64,000 bases of DNA, from positions 1,302,001-1,366,000 of the forward strand of contig NZ_JAVDUW010000001.1 in assembly GCF_031456495.1 (NCBI RefSeq), in the 5' to 3' direction. The DNA comes from Pedococcus sp031456495. GTDB taxonomy: Bacteria; Actinomycetota; Actinomycetes; Actinomycetales; Dermatophilaceae. Made by a program: the position numbers and the translations under genes. Under the pieces are notes generated by a model. It did not search any database. It worked only from the letters and a program-made list of their open reading frames with translations, and was not told where the DNA came from. This document shows, one piece after another, positions 16,263 to 24,244 of this stretch. Positions within the stretch are counted from its first letter, which is position 1. Each line of letters begins with the position of its first letter.

Positions 16263-17675
16263 GTGGACCTTCACGACTACTACCGGGTGGTACGCAAGCG
16301 TTGGCGCACGATCGCCGCCTGCACCCTCCTGCTGGTCGCCCTGGCGGCGCTGATGACGCTGTCGAGCCCGAAGACGTACCAGGCCCGCACGCAGCTGTTC
16401 GTCTCCACCTCCGGTGGCTCGGACTCCACCCAGCTGCTCCAGGGGAACGTCTTCACCCAGCAGCGCGTGAAGTCCTACGCCGACCTCATCAACACCCCGA
16501 CCGTGCTCAACCCGGTCATCAAGCAGCTCGGCCTGGACATGTCCCCCGACGCGCTCGGCGGCAAGATCACCTCGAACGTGCCGCTCGACACCGTCCTGAT
16601 CGACGTCCTCGTCACCGACCGCGACCCCGAGCGGGCAGCCAGGATCGCCGACGCGGTGGGCAAGCAGTTCAGCACCACGGTCGGCGAGCTCGAGCGGGTC
16701 TCCGACTCGGCCCCGAGCCCGGTCAAGGTCTCCGTCGTGCGGCCTGCCGCCGTCCCGGGCGGCCCGATCAGCCCCAACCCGACCCGCAACATCGGCCTGG
16801 GCGTCGTGCTCGGCCTGCTCGTCGGGCTCGGGGCCGCGCTGCTGCGCGACACCTTCGACACCTCGGTCAAGAGCGAGCGCGACGTCAAGGACGCCACCGA
16901 CGAGACCGTCCTCGGCGGCATCGCGTTCTCCAACGACGGCGCCAAGCAGCCGCTGATCATCCAGTCCGACCCGCACGGCCCGCGCGCCGAGGCGTTCCGC
17001 TCGCTGCGCACGAACCTGCAGTTCGTCGACGTGGCCAACCACCCGCGCTCGATCGTCTTCACCTCGTCCCTGCCGGGTGAGGGCAAGACGACGACCACCG
17101 CCAACCTCGCCATCAGCATGGCCGCCGCCGGGGCGCGCGTCTGCGTCATCGAGGGCGACCTGCGCCGCCCGCGCCTGCTGCAGTACATGGGCATGGAGGG
17201 CTCGGTCGGCCTCACCAACGTCCTGATCGGCCAGGCCGACCTCGAGGACGTCATCCAGCCGTTCGGCGACACCGGCGTCCAGGTCCTCGGCGCCGGCCAG
17301 ATCCCGCCGAACCCGAGCGAGCTGCTCGGCTCGGAGACGATGGCCCGGGTGCTGCGCCAGCTGGAGCAGATGTTCGACTACGTCATCATCGACGCCCCGC
17401 CCGTCCTGCCCGTCACCGACGCGACGGTGCTGAGCACCATCACCGGCGGCGTCGTCGTGGTGGCCGGCTGCGGCGTGGTGGCCAAGGAGCAGCTCAGCCG
17501 GACGATCGCCTCCATCAAGGGCGTCAACGGCAACGTGCTCGGCGTCGTCGTCAACCGCATCCCGACCCGGGGCGCGAACGCCGAGACCTACTACTACGGC
17601 GAGGGGTACGCCCCGCTGTCGCCGGACCGCAGCCGCCGCGAGCGCTCCCGCGACCGCCAGGGCGTCCGCGTCTGA
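16263..17675 (+). CDS. Wzz-tyrosine autokinase fusion for polysaccharide assembly
   Basis: The 470-residue protein combines a Wzz chain-length domain with a BY-kinase. Membrane segments lie near residues 18-37 and 173-193, and the periplasm-equivalent loop lies between them. The kinase has Walker A SSLPGEGKTTTTAN (about 275), Walker A' CVIEGDLRRPR (about 298), Walker B VIIDAPPVLPVTD (about 375) and a C-terminal tyrosine cluster ETYYYGEGY for autophosphorylation. Such proteins control exopolysaccharide polymer length. A low-molecular-weight tyrosine phosphatase and an LCP protein lie within 5 kb, but no glycosyltransferase cluster does. The GTG at 16263 starts just before the first hydrophobic segment. 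Confidence 0.92.
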   Translation: MDLHDYYRVVRKRWRTIAACTLLLVALAALMTLSSPKTYQARTQLFVSTSGGSDSTQLLQGNVFTQQRVKSYADLINTPTVLNPVIKQLGLDMSPDALGGKITSNVPLDTVLIDVLVTDRDPERAARIADAVGKQFSTTVGELERVSDSAPSPVKVSVVRPAAVPGGPISPNPTRNIGLGVVLGLLVGLGAALLRDTFDTSVKSERDVKDATDETVLGGIAFSNDGAKQPLIIQSDPHGPRAEAFRSLRTNLQFVDVANHPRSIVFTSSLPGEGKTTTTANLAISMAAAGARVCVIEGDLRRPRLLQYMGMEGSVGLTNVLIGQADLEDVIQPFGDTGVQVLGAGQIPPNPSELLGSETMARVLRQLEQMFDYVIIDAPPVLPVTDATVLSTITGGVVVVAGCGVVAKEQLSRTIASIKGVNGNVLGVVVNRIPTRGANAETYYYGEGYAPLSPDRSRRERSRDRQGVRV

Positions 17676-17697
17676 CCGACGCCCCAGCACCGACCGC

Positions 17698-17730
17698 ACG
17701 GCCCGCCGTCCCCCAGGGGAGGCGGGCCGT
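17698..17730 (+). terminator. Hairpin terminator after the Wzz-kinase gene
   Basis: ACGGCCCGCC pairs with GGCGGGCCGT around a 13-nt loop, 22 bp after the stop. It lies between two convergent genes and may act in both directions. Confidence 0.8.
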
Positions 17731-17787
17731 CGTCGTCGAGAAGGTCGGTGTCGTCGAGGTGGACGGGTCAGGGCCGGTCGTGCGCCC

Positions 17788-18831
17788 TCAGGGGGCGACG
17801 ACGACCTCCTGCGCAGCGCTGACGCCGGCGACGTCGAGGGTGGCGTCCACCGGGGTGTTCCGCTTGATGAGGGCCAGGCCGATCGGGCCGTCCTCGTGGT
17901 GCCGGGCCACCGACGTCAGGAAGCCGACCTGCCGGCCGTCGAGGCTGACCGCGCTCCCCCGGTCCGGCAGCGTGTGGCCCGAGCCGTCGAGGTGCAGGAA
18001 CACCAGCCGCCGCGGCGGCCGCCCGAGGTTGTGCACCCGCGCGATGGTCTCCTGCCCGCGGTAGCAGCCCTTGTGCAGGTGGACCGCCGTCCGCAGCAGG
18101 TCGACCTCGTGCGCGATCGTGCGGTGGTCGGTCTCGAAGCCGAGGCGCGGTCGCCACGCGGCGACGCGCAGCGCCTCGCTCGCCCAGGTGCCGGCGAGGT
18201 CACGGTCGCCCACGGCCTGCTCCAGCTCCGCGCGCGGCACGAGCACCTCGCGCCAGCGCCGGTCCTGCGCCGGGTGACCCTCGACGGGCCCGTATGCCGC
18301 CGTGTCGCCGACCAGCCCCGGCCACGGATCGCGCCAGGCGAGCGGCTCGCCGGGCCGGGACTCCGAGCCGGACGGCTCGCCCAGCACGGCCCAGTCGGCG
18401 CTCACGTCGGCGACCTCGACGCGCAGCATGAAGCGCATGGAGTCGAGCCACCCCGCAAGCGCCGCGGAGGTGCCCGGCTCGGTGGTGACCCACGTCGTGG
18501 TGCCGTCGTCGACGAGGTGCAGGTCGTGCTCGACGTGGCCCTTCGGGCTCAGGACCAGCGCCTCGCGCGAGTCGTGGGGCACGAGGCCGGTCAGCTGCTG
18601 GCTGGTGATCGAGTGAAGCCAGGAGAGCCGGTCGGGCCCGGTGACCGTCACCACGCCCCGGTGGGACAGGTCGACGACGGCGAGCCCCTCGGCGAGCAGG
18701 CGCTGCTCGCGCACCGGGTTGCCGTAGTGGGCTGCGACCCCGGCGTCGGGGCCCTCACCCTCCACCGCCCCGGGGCGCGCCAGCAGGGGCGACCGGTAGG
18801 CGGTCGCCTCGGTCTCGACGTTCTCTGTCAC
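17788..18831 (-). CDS. ygfZ: YgfZ/GcvT-type folate-binding protein
   Basis: YgfZ proteins are tetrahydrofolate-dependent helpers for iron-sulfur cluster proteins. The signature KGCYRGQE motif is intact (about residue 258) with the essential Cys, and the N-terminal GcvT-like fold is recognisable (AVVDLSHRGVVTVTGPDRLSWLHS). Length is 347 residues. The GTG at 18829-18831 overlaps the Fur gene stop as GTGA, so Fur and YgfZ are produced from one transcript, which fits a metal or iron-sulfur theme. Confidence 0.93.
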   Translation of the reverse strand: MTENVETEATAYRSPLLARPGAVEGEGPDAGVAAHYGNPVREQRLLAEGLAVVDLSHRGVVTVTGPDRLSWLHSITSQQLTGLVPHDSREALVLSPKGHVEHDLHLVDDGTTTWVTTEPGTSAALAGWLDSMRFMLRVEVADVSADWAVLGEPSGSESRPGEPLAWRDPWPGLVGDTAAYGPVEGHPAQDRRWREVLVPRAELEQAVGDRDLAGTWASEALRVAAWRPRLGFETDHRTIAHEVDLLRTAVHLHKGCYRGQETIARVHNLGRPPRRLVFLHLDGSGHTLPDRGSAVSLDGRQVGFLTSVARHHEDGPIGLALIKRNTPVDATLDVAGVSAAQEVVVAP

Positions 18832-19241
18832 CGGCTGCACTCTGCACACTCCCCGTGGACGGCCATGTGGGTCACGTCTGCGACAAACCCGTTGGCGGCC
18901 AGAACATTCCCGACGAACTCCGTGGCGAACGACTCCGGGCACTCCTCGACGCGGCCGCAGCGGCGGCACACGAGGTGGACGTGCCCGGAGTGGTCGGCGA
19001 GGTGGTAGCTGGGCGCCCGGTGGTCCAGGTGCGTGTGCGCCACGACACCGAGCGACTCCAGGGCCTCCAGCGCCCGGTAGACCGTGGAGGCGGCCAGCGG
19101 CTGGCCACCGTCGGCCGCGACGAGGGACACGACGCGGTCAGGTGTCACGTGGCCCTCCTGCGTGACGACGTCGAGCACGCGTCGCCGCTGGGAGGTCATC
19201 CTCAGACCCTGGGCGCGCAGCTGCTCTCCGACGTCCTGCAC
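18828..19241 (-). CDS. Fur-family metal-dependent repressor
   Basis: The 137-residue protein has an N-terminal winged helix (LRMTSQRRRVLDVV; AASTVYRALEAL) and a C-terminal dimer domain with metal-binding His/Cys (HSGHVHLVCRRC, then CAEC near the end). The two CxxC pairs form the structural zinc site. Whether it answers to iron, zinc or peroxide cannot be decided; Zur- and FurB-like proteins share this pattern. The GTG at 19239-19241 lies 6 bp after a minus-strand TACAGT (19248-19253), so the mRNA is probably leaderless. It is divergent from the LCP gene and coupled to ygfZ. Confidence 0.93.
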   Translation of the reverse strand: MQDVGEQLRAQGLRMTSQRRRVLDVVTQEGHVTPDRVVSLVAADGGQPLAASTVYRALEALESLGVVAHTHLDHRAPSYHLADHSGHVHLVCRRCGRVEECPESFATEFVGNVLAANGFVADVTHMAVHGECAECSR

Positions 19242-19247
19242 CGTTCC

Positions 19248-19291
19248 ACTGTACGGTCCTGGCCCGGACGGCCCTCCGGGTTACCTACACT
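19248..19291. promoter_or_regulatory. Divergent leaderless promoters between fur and the LCP gene
   Basis: The minus-strand -10 TACAGT (19248-19253) serves fur and the plus-strand -10 TACACT (19286-19291) serves the LCP gene. Each is 6 bp from its GTG start, within a 56-bp intergenic gap. A Fur dimer bound here could affect both genes. Confidence 0.6.
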
Positions 19292-19297
19292 GACCGG

Positions 19298-20317
19298 GTG
19301 CTCGATGAGTTCGAAGACACCAGGCCCACCCCGCAGACCCCCCGCCGCAGGCATCGCGCCCGGCGGGTCGTCGCGGTCCTCGTCGCGCTCGTCGTGCTGG
19401 TGGTCGTGGGGGGCGCCGCGGCATACCTGCTGCTCCTGAACCACACCGTCTCGACCAACGTGAAGCGGGAGTCCCTGCTCCCCACCCCCGGCGTGAGCGG
19501 TGCCGACGCCGGCCCGACCAAGAAGCCGGCCGCCAAGGACGCGCAGAACATCCTCTTCATCGGCTCCGACGCCCGCGCCGGGCTCGGTGGCGCGCGGTCC
19601 GACGTGATCGTGCTCATGCACGTGTCCGGCGACCGCAAGAAGGTCACGCTCGTGCACTTCCCCCGTGACCTCTACGTCAGCGTGCCGGGCCACGGCAAGG
19701 ACAAGATCAACGCGGCCTTCGCCTACGGCGGCGCGCCGCTGCTGGTGCGCACCCTGCAGGACCTCGTCGGGGTGCCGATCGACCACGTGGCGATCAGCAA
19801 CTTTGAGGGCTTCAAGAACATGACCGACGCCGTGGGCGGCGTGAACGTCTACGTCGAGGAGCCCAGCAGCGGCCCCAACTACACGTTCCACAAGGGCTTC
19901 CAGGAGATGGACGGCGCCGAGGCGCTCGCGTTCGTCCGCGAGCGCAAGGACCTCAGCGAGGGCGACATCTCGCGTGGGCGCCGTCAGCAGGCGTTCATCA
20001 AGGCGCTGCTGCTGAAGTCGCTGAGCAAGGACGTGCTCACCAACCCGGTGACGCTGGCCAAGTTCGTCGACGCCGGCACGAAGAACCTCATCGTCGACGA
20101 CAAGTTCACGGTCGGCGAGATGCGCAGCGAGGCCTTCTCGATGCGGAACCTGCGTGGCCGGGACGTCAGCTTCGTCACCGCCCCCTTCGCCGGGTTCGGG
20201 ACCTCGCCCGTCGGCGCCTCCATCGACATCCTCGACGAGCCCGGCATGAAGGTGCTGGCCGACGCCCTGCAGAACGACGACATGGCCAACTACACCGACA
20301 AGTCCCTCACGCCCTGA
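19298..20317 (+). CDS. LytR-CpsA-Psr (LCP) family cell-wall glycopolymer ligase
   Basis: LCP enzymes attach polymers such as teichoic acids or capsule to peptidoglycan. The 339-residue protein has a basic N-terminus, one membrane segment (about 26-48) and an extracytoplasmic LCP domain with LFIGSDARAGLGGARSDVI, the basic FPRDLYV motif, and KINAAFAYGG. These are the pyrophosphate-lipid binding residues of the family. The GTG start follows TACACT by 6 bp. Nearby Wzz-kinase and phosphatase genes suggest a shared envelope-polysaccharide role. Confidence 0.93.
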   Translation: MLDEFEDTRPTPQTPRRRHRARRVVAVLVALVVLVVVGGAAAYLLLLNHTVSTNVKRESLLPTPGVSGADAGPTKKPAAKDAQNILFIGSDARAGLGGARSDVIVLMHVSGDRKKVTLVHFPRDLYVSVPGHGKDKINAAFAYGGAPLLVRTLQDLVGVPIDHVAISNFEGFKNMTDAVGGVNVYVEEPSSGPNYTFHKGFQEMDGAEALAFVRERKDLSEGDISRGRRQQAFIKALLLKSLSKDVLTNPVTLAKFVDAGTKNLIVDDKFTVGEMRSEAFSMRNLRGRDVSFVTAPFAGFGTSPVGASIDILDEPGMKVLADALQNDDMANYTDKSLTP

Positions 20318-20427
20318 CGCGACGGGCCCCGTCGGGCCGCTGGTTCCCGGCAGGGGTCCCGAACGGAGTCCCGGACGCGTGCCCGTGCAGTCCCGGCACG
20401 GTCGGCCGGGAGACCCGGAGCCGACGG

Positions 20428-21375
20428 CTAGGGAGTCGTCCAGTCGCCGAGGTCGGCCGCGGAGGTGTGGACCTCGTCCCCCACGCGCAGCCAGGCCCGG
20501 TCGGCGGTGACCGAGAGCGCGACGCTGCCCGGGTCGACCTTCGTCAGGTCGGTCTCGATGCAGCCGGTCGCCTTGGTCGGCGACCCGCTGGCCACGACCG
20601 CCAGGCCCTTGCACCCGTCGACCTTCGGGACGACGAGGTAGGAGTCGCCCGAGCCGTTGATGGCGACGGCCAGCGCGCCCTCGGCGGTCGCGACGGTGCG
20701 CCACGACGTGCCGGTCTTGCTGGAGAGCAGCTTGCCGTTGCCGCAGAGCACCTGGGCGCCGCTGTCGACGACCGCGAGGTCGATGACGTCCGACGAGCCG
20801 CACGGCTTGCCCCGCTTGCCGGTGGGCAGGCCCACGGTGTCGGTGGCGCGCGGGTCGCGGTACCAGGCGTCGTTCACGCTGCCGCCGTCACCGAAGTCGG
20901 CGTCCACGGCGCTGGTCTGCTTGATCGCCGGGGCGCAGTCGCCCTTGTCGGCGCCGACGGCGAAGGCCGAGCCGTCACCGCGCACGCGGACCCGGACGAT
21001 CACGTCGAAGGGCGCCGAGCGGGGCCCCCACGTCTTGCCGCCGTTGGTGGTGAGCTCGAGCGTCGCGCCGCCCTTGTCGCACGTTCCCTGCGTGAATCGC
21101 AGCGCCCGCTTGGCGTCCACGCCGACCACACCCACGGCGACGGGCACGACGTCGACGGCAGGCGCGCCGGAGGTGCCCTTCGAGCCGGTCGAGGAGCTGC
21201 TGGACGGCGTGGGGGTGGATCCGGCGGGCAGGCCCTCGGACGAGGCGCCGACCGTCTCGCCGCCCCGGGCCACGGGCTGCCGGGTGCTGCTGACGGCGAG
21301 CCCCACGAGGGCCACGTCGACGACGAGGAAGGCCGCCAGGGCGACGAGGCCGGCGCGCTCGGTGAGCCGGGCCAT
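20428..21375 (-). CDS. Membrane-anchored sialidase/BNR-repeat-like beta-propeller protein
   Basis: The 315-residue product starts with one hydrophobic anchor (about 8-30), a Ser/Thr/Pro linker (about 40-70), then repeated beta-propeller-like blades containing TNGGKTWG- and SSKTGTSWRT-type motifs that resemble BNR repeats, plus scattered Cys pairs. No catalytic residues of sialidases are apparent. The ATG overlaps the tyrosine phosphatase stop by 1 bp (TGATG), so the two are co-translated. The role is unknown; the location suggests the cell surface. Confidence 0.7.
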   Translation of the reverse strand: MARLTERAGLVALAAFLVVDVALVGLAVSSTRQPVARGGETVGASSEGLPAGSTPTPSSSSSTGSKGTSGAPAVDVVPVAVGVVGVDAKRALRFTQGTCDKGGATLELTTNGGKTWGPRSAPFDVIVRVRVRGDGSAFAVGADKGDCAPAIKQTSAVDADFGDGGSVNDAWYRDPRATDTVGLPTGKRGKPCGSSDVIDLAVVDSGAQVLCGNGKLLSSKTGTSWRTVATAEGALAVAINGSGDSYLVVPKVDGCKGLAVVASGSPTKATGCIETDLTKVDPGSVALSVTADRAWLRVGDEVHTSAADLGDWTTP

Positions 21376-21959
21376 CAGGGCCGCCCCAGGGCCGCGACGA
21401 CGGTGGGCAGCGCGCTGCTGATCTCCTGGGCCATCTGCTCGAAGACCTCCGGGCCACGTCGGTAGGGGTCGATGATGTCGGCCTCGGCGTCGGACAGCGG
21501 TGGCCGCATGCCGCGCTGGCCGGCGGCCAGCGCCACGACGCGCTGCACGTGCTCGGACGCGGACGCCGACGGGGCGTGCAGCTCGGCCGGGTCGATGCCG
21601 GCGAGCAGGTCGGCGAACTCGCGGAACGCGAAGACGTAGCGCAGCGCGCGCGGGTGCAGGGTGGCGACCTTGCCGCGGTGCGCGCGCGTGGCGGTCAGCA
21701 CGAGGTCGGCCGACGCCACGTGCTGGGGCAGCAGCGTGCGGGCCACGAAGCCCTCGGAGGGGTAGCCGAGCCGGTCCATGATGACCCGCGAGCCCTCGTC
21801 GACCGGGTTGCCGGCGAGCGCGCCGGTGCCACCGCTGGTGACCTCGACCTCACCCTGCCCCCAGGAGCGGTCGAGCTCGGTCTGCAGGGCGCGCTCGAGG
21901 TACGGCGAACGGCACACGTTGCCGGTGCACACGGTGAGGATCCGCGCAGGCGTCGTCAT
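21375..21959 (-). CDS. Low-molecular-weight protein tyrosine phosphatase
   Basis: The 194-residue enzyme has the P-loop CTGNVCRSP with catalytic Cys11 and Arg17, and the general-acid loop IIDPYRRG (Asp about 165). Such phosphatases reverse BY-kinase autophosphorylation in polysaccharide systems, and one is encoded 3.7 kb away in this window. It is co-directional with the nitrobindin gene (3-bp gap) and overlaps the propeller gene. The insertion of about 30 residues relative to minimal members is in the middle helical region. Confidence 0.93.
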   Translation of the reverse strand: MTTPARILTVCTGNVCRSPYLERALQTELDRSWGQGEVEVTSGGTGALAGNPVDEGSRVIMDRLGYPSEGFVARTLLPQHVASADLVLTATRAHRGKVATLHPRALRYVFAFREFADLLAGIDPAELHAPSASASEHVQRVVALAAGQRGMRPPLSDAEADIIDPYRRGPEVFEQMAQEISSALPTVVAALGRP

Positions 21960-21962
21960 CGG

Positions 21963-22460
21963 TCAGCCGACACGCTTCAGCTCGGCGGAGACGTGGCTCT
22001 GCAGCGGCTGGCCGACGGCCGCCATGTCCATGGCCCACAGCAGGTTGGAGTTCACGAGGCCGTAGAGCCGGCTCGCCGCGTTGTACTCCTTGGCGTGCGG
22101 GCTGCGCAGGACGCCGTCGGTCCGCAGCTCGATCTTCGCCGGCTCGGCCTTGCCGTAGTACATCTCGACGATCCCCGTGGGATGGGTGAGCAGCAGCTCG
22201 ACCTCACCGCCCTCGACGGGACGCCAGAACCCCAGCTCGGTGGCGAGCGGGCGCACCTTCTGGCCGGCGTCGTCGAGCAGCCAGGTGCGGCTGTGCCACT
22301 CCAGGAACGGGCGCCCGTCGTGGGTCACCTCGATCTCCTGGCCGAAGTTGGCCGACTCGATCGTGGGGTAGCCGACGACGCCCGCCCCCTCCCAGCGCCC
22401 GATCAGCCAGGCGAGGGGGGCGAGCTCCCGGGGCAGGTCGGGGTCGAGGGTGAACTGCAT
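21963..22460 (-). CDS. Nitrobindin-like heme-binding protein
   Basis: The 165-residue beta-barrel protein belongs to the nitrobindin/THAP4 C-terminal (DUF1794) family. The signature GRWEGAGVVGYPTI lies near residue 21, and the C-terminal SHVSAELKRV contains the predicted heme-ligand His. Family members bind ferric heme and isomerise peroxynitrite or bind NO. The ATG at 22458-22460 overlaps the stop of a 32-codon membrane ORF (TGATG), so the three genes from there to the phosphatase form one operon. Confidence 0.9.
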   Translation of the reverse strand: MQFTLDPDLPRELAPLAWLIGRWEGAGVVGYPTIESANFGQEIEVTHDGRPFLEWHSRTWLLDDAGQKVRPLATELGFWRPVEGGEVELLLTHPTGIVEMYYGKAEPAKIELRTDGVLRSPHAKEYNAASRLYGLVNSNLLWAMDMAAVGQPLQSHVSAELKRVG

Positions 22461-22558
22461 CAGCGCGGCGTCTTCACCAGGCGGTAGACGACGAAACCGG
22501 CGAACCAGGTCACCACGACGGCCGTGGCCACGAGCAGGGCGATGTAGAACGTGTGCAC
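22460..22558 (-). CDS. 32-residue single-pass membrane protein
   Basis: A GTG at 22556-22558 opens a 32-codon frame encoding a nearly pure hydrophobic helix (FYIALLVATAVVVTWFAGF) followed by a basic end VYRLVKTPR, i.e. a small single-pass protein with a cytoplasmic tail. The stop overlaps the nitrobindin ATG as TGATG. A minus-strand TACGAT (22566-22571) sits 7 bp before the GTG. Promoter, start, hydrophobicity and coupling agree that this is a real gene. Function unknown. Confidence 0.75.
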   Translation of the reverse strand: MHTFYIALLVATAVVVTWFAGFVVYRLVKTPR

Positions 22559-22565
22559 GCGCCAG

Positions 22566-22575
22566 ATCGTAGCCT
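22566..22575. promoter_or_regulatory. Overlapping divergent -10 boxes
   Basis: Minus-strand TACGAT (22566-22571) and plus-strand TAGCCT (22570-22575) share two base pairs. Each is 7 bp from a start codon (GTG at 22558, ATG at 22583). The polymerases cannot occupy both at once, so the two operons should be transcribed in competition. Confidence 0.65.
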
Positions 22576-22582
22576 GTGGGCC

Positions 22583-22954
22583 ATGTCCGACCCGCGAACC
22601 CGCCTCATTGTCAAGGTCACGTCCGGCGTCGAGGCCCTCGAACGGCTCAACCAGGCGTTCACCGTGGCCGCCACGGCGGCTGCCAGCGGGGTGGAGGTCA
22701 GCCTCTGGCTGACCGGGGAGGCCACGTGGCTCGCGGTGCCCGGGCGCGCGGAGGAGGTGACCCTGCCGTATGCCGCGGAGCTGGCCGAGCTGCGCGACGC
22801 CGTCCTCGCGGCCGGCACTCTGACGGTGTGCGGCCAGTGCGCGGCCCGGCGCGGGCTCGAGGTGGACGACCTCGTCGCGGGTGCCACGATCCGGGGTGCG
22901 GCGGCCTTCGTCGAGGAGGTCATGGCGCCGGAGGCCCAGGCCCTCGTCTACTGA
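22583..22954 (+). CDS. DsrE-family protein
   Basis: The 123-residue protein has the DsrE/DsrF-like alpha-beta fold: VKVTSGVEALERLNQAF at the N-terminus, a central VSLWLTGEATWL strand, and a CGQCAARRGL segment (Cys about 81 and 84) where related proteins carry sulfur-relay cysteines. It may handle sulfane sulfur, but no partner genes are beside it. The ATG follows TAGCCT by 7 bp. Confidence 0.85.
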   Translation: MSDPRTRLIVKVTSGVEALERLNQAFTVAATAAASGVEVSLWLTGEATWLAVPGRAEEVTLPYAAELAELRDAVLAAGTLTVCGQCAARRGLEVDDLVAGATIRGAAAFVEEVMAPEAQALVY

Positions 22955-23026
22955 CGTCGGCGTCCCCGCCAGTGGGAGGGGTGCCGCCCGTGGGGTGAGC
23001 CCGGAGCAGGGCGGGTGCCGGCTGTG

Positions 23027-23893
23027 TCAGCCGGAGAAGACGGGGGATGTCACGACCGTGAACGAGATGACCCCCACGAGCAGCGACGCGGCCAGGGCGG
23101 ACGCGAGCTGGGCCCGCGGCAACGGGGCGGAGGGCAGCGGGGCGAGCACCCGGCGGGCCGCGTGGGAGATCGCGGCGGCGAGGAGCCCGAGCAGGGCGCC
23201 CGAGCCCGCGGTCGGCTCGCCGGCCACGAGCGCGACGACGAGCGCGGCCAGCCCGCCGGCGAACATCGAGATGAACAGCGCCCACTGCCGCAGCCGTGGC
23301 ACCGAGATGAGGGGGTCGGCCAGGACGCCGACGGCCAGCCCCGCCATCGCGGCGGCGAGGCCGTGCTCGCCGTAGAGGTACTGCGGGATGGGCGCGAAGG
23401 CCGCGCCCGAGGCGATGATCGCGAGTCCCGCCACGGTCGAGGCGATGGACTCGGTGAGCCGGGGGCGACCGTCCCGGCGCAGCAGCTGGTGGGCGAAGGC
23501 GGCGAGCACGGCGACGGCCATCGCCGCCGGCATCCACTCCAGGTACGGCTCGTCGCGGGTCAGCAGCACCGCGGCCGACGTGAGCGCGACCCCGACCGAC
23601 AGGACTGCGGTGGTTCCCCTCGGGCTCGGCAGGCCGAGCAGCACCGGCCAGCCCCAGGCGAGCACGAACCCGCCCAGCGCCACGGCGAGCGCCACGAAGC
23701 GGGGGCTCGCGTACCCGGTCAGGGCCACGAGCGCGGCGAACGCGATGGTGGCGACGATCGAGACGGGCCGCACGGCCAGGGCCCGCTTGGGCAGGTCGGC
23801 ACGCGACGCCTCGGCCACCGCACGCCGCTCACGGCGGGTCAGCGGCAGGACCGGCGCGGACTCCTGCTCAGGCACCTCGGACACAGCCCGCAT
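23027..23893 (-). CDS. Polytopic membrane protein of unknown function
   Basis: The 288-residue protein has a charged N-terminus (about 45 residues, LTRRERRAVAEAS) and about eight membrane helices packed as pairs. It resembles actinobacterial integral membrane proteins with no assigned role; no transporter signature is visible. The ATG at 23891-23893 is 7 bp after the MoaD stop, so the two are co-transcribed. Confidence 0.8.
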   Translation of the reverse strand: MRAVSEVPEQESAPVLPLTRRERRAVAEASRADLPKRALAVRPVSIVATIAFAALVALTGYASPRFVALAVALGGFVLAWGWPVLLGLPSPRGTTAVLSVGVALTSAAVLLTRDEPYLEWMPAAMAVAVLAAFAHQLLRRDGRPRLTESIASTVAGLAIIASGAAFAPIPQYLYGEHGLAAAMAGLAVGVLADPLISVPRLRQWALFISMFAGGLAALVVALVAGEPTAGSGALLGLLAAAISHAARRVLAPLPSAPLPRAQLASALAASLLVGVISFTVVTSPVFSG

Positions 23894-23900
23894 CCTCCCA

Positions 23901-24161
23901 TCACCCCCCGGCGAACGGGGGCAGGACCTCGACGACGGCTCCCGCGGGCAGGACGTCGGACCGCTGGGCGGCCCGGCCGTCGAGCAGGAGGCTGCTGACG
24001 GCGGCCACCGGGGCCAGGCCCGGGCGCAGCGCCGTCGCGGCCGCCAGGGCGTCGCCCACGGTGGCGCAGCCGGTGATGACGTCGCAGTCCGCCCCGGCGG
24101 CCGCACGGGCACCCGCCCAGTAGCGGACGGTCACGGACTGCTGCTCCTGCTCCGACGGCAT
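23901..24161 (-). CDS. moaD: MoaD/ThiS-family sulfur carrier
   Basis: The 86-residue beta-grasp protein ends in PPFAGG; the terminal Gly-Gly is adenylated and thiocarboxylated to carry sulfur for molybdopterin or related synthesis. The start VTVRYWAGARAAAG and the AAVSSLLLDG segment match MoaD. The ATG at 24159-24161 has a GGAGAGGGG Shine-Dalgarno. No MoaE or MoeB is adjacent, so the acceptor pathway is inferred. Confidence 0.85.
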   Translation of the reverse strand: MPSEQEQQSVTVRYWAGARAAAGADCDVITGCATVGDALAAATALRPGLAPVAAVSSLLLDGRAAQRSDVLPAGAVVEVLPPFAGG

Positions 24162-24175
24162 ACCTGCCCCTCTCC

Positions 24176-24195
24176 GGTGAGACAACGATCTCACC
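24176..24195. promoter_or_regulatory. 20-bp palindrome between moaD and glnR
   Basis: GGTGAGA and TCTCACC form a perfect 7-bp inverted repeat with a 6-bp spacer, upstream of moaD and about 50 bp from the glnR start. Symmetry and position suggest a repressor or activator site; the protein is unknown. Confidence 0.5.
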
Positions 24196-24244
24196 ATGCG
24201 TACGGCACCCCGGTCACGTCGGCCTGCCCGTACCATCGGCAGGG

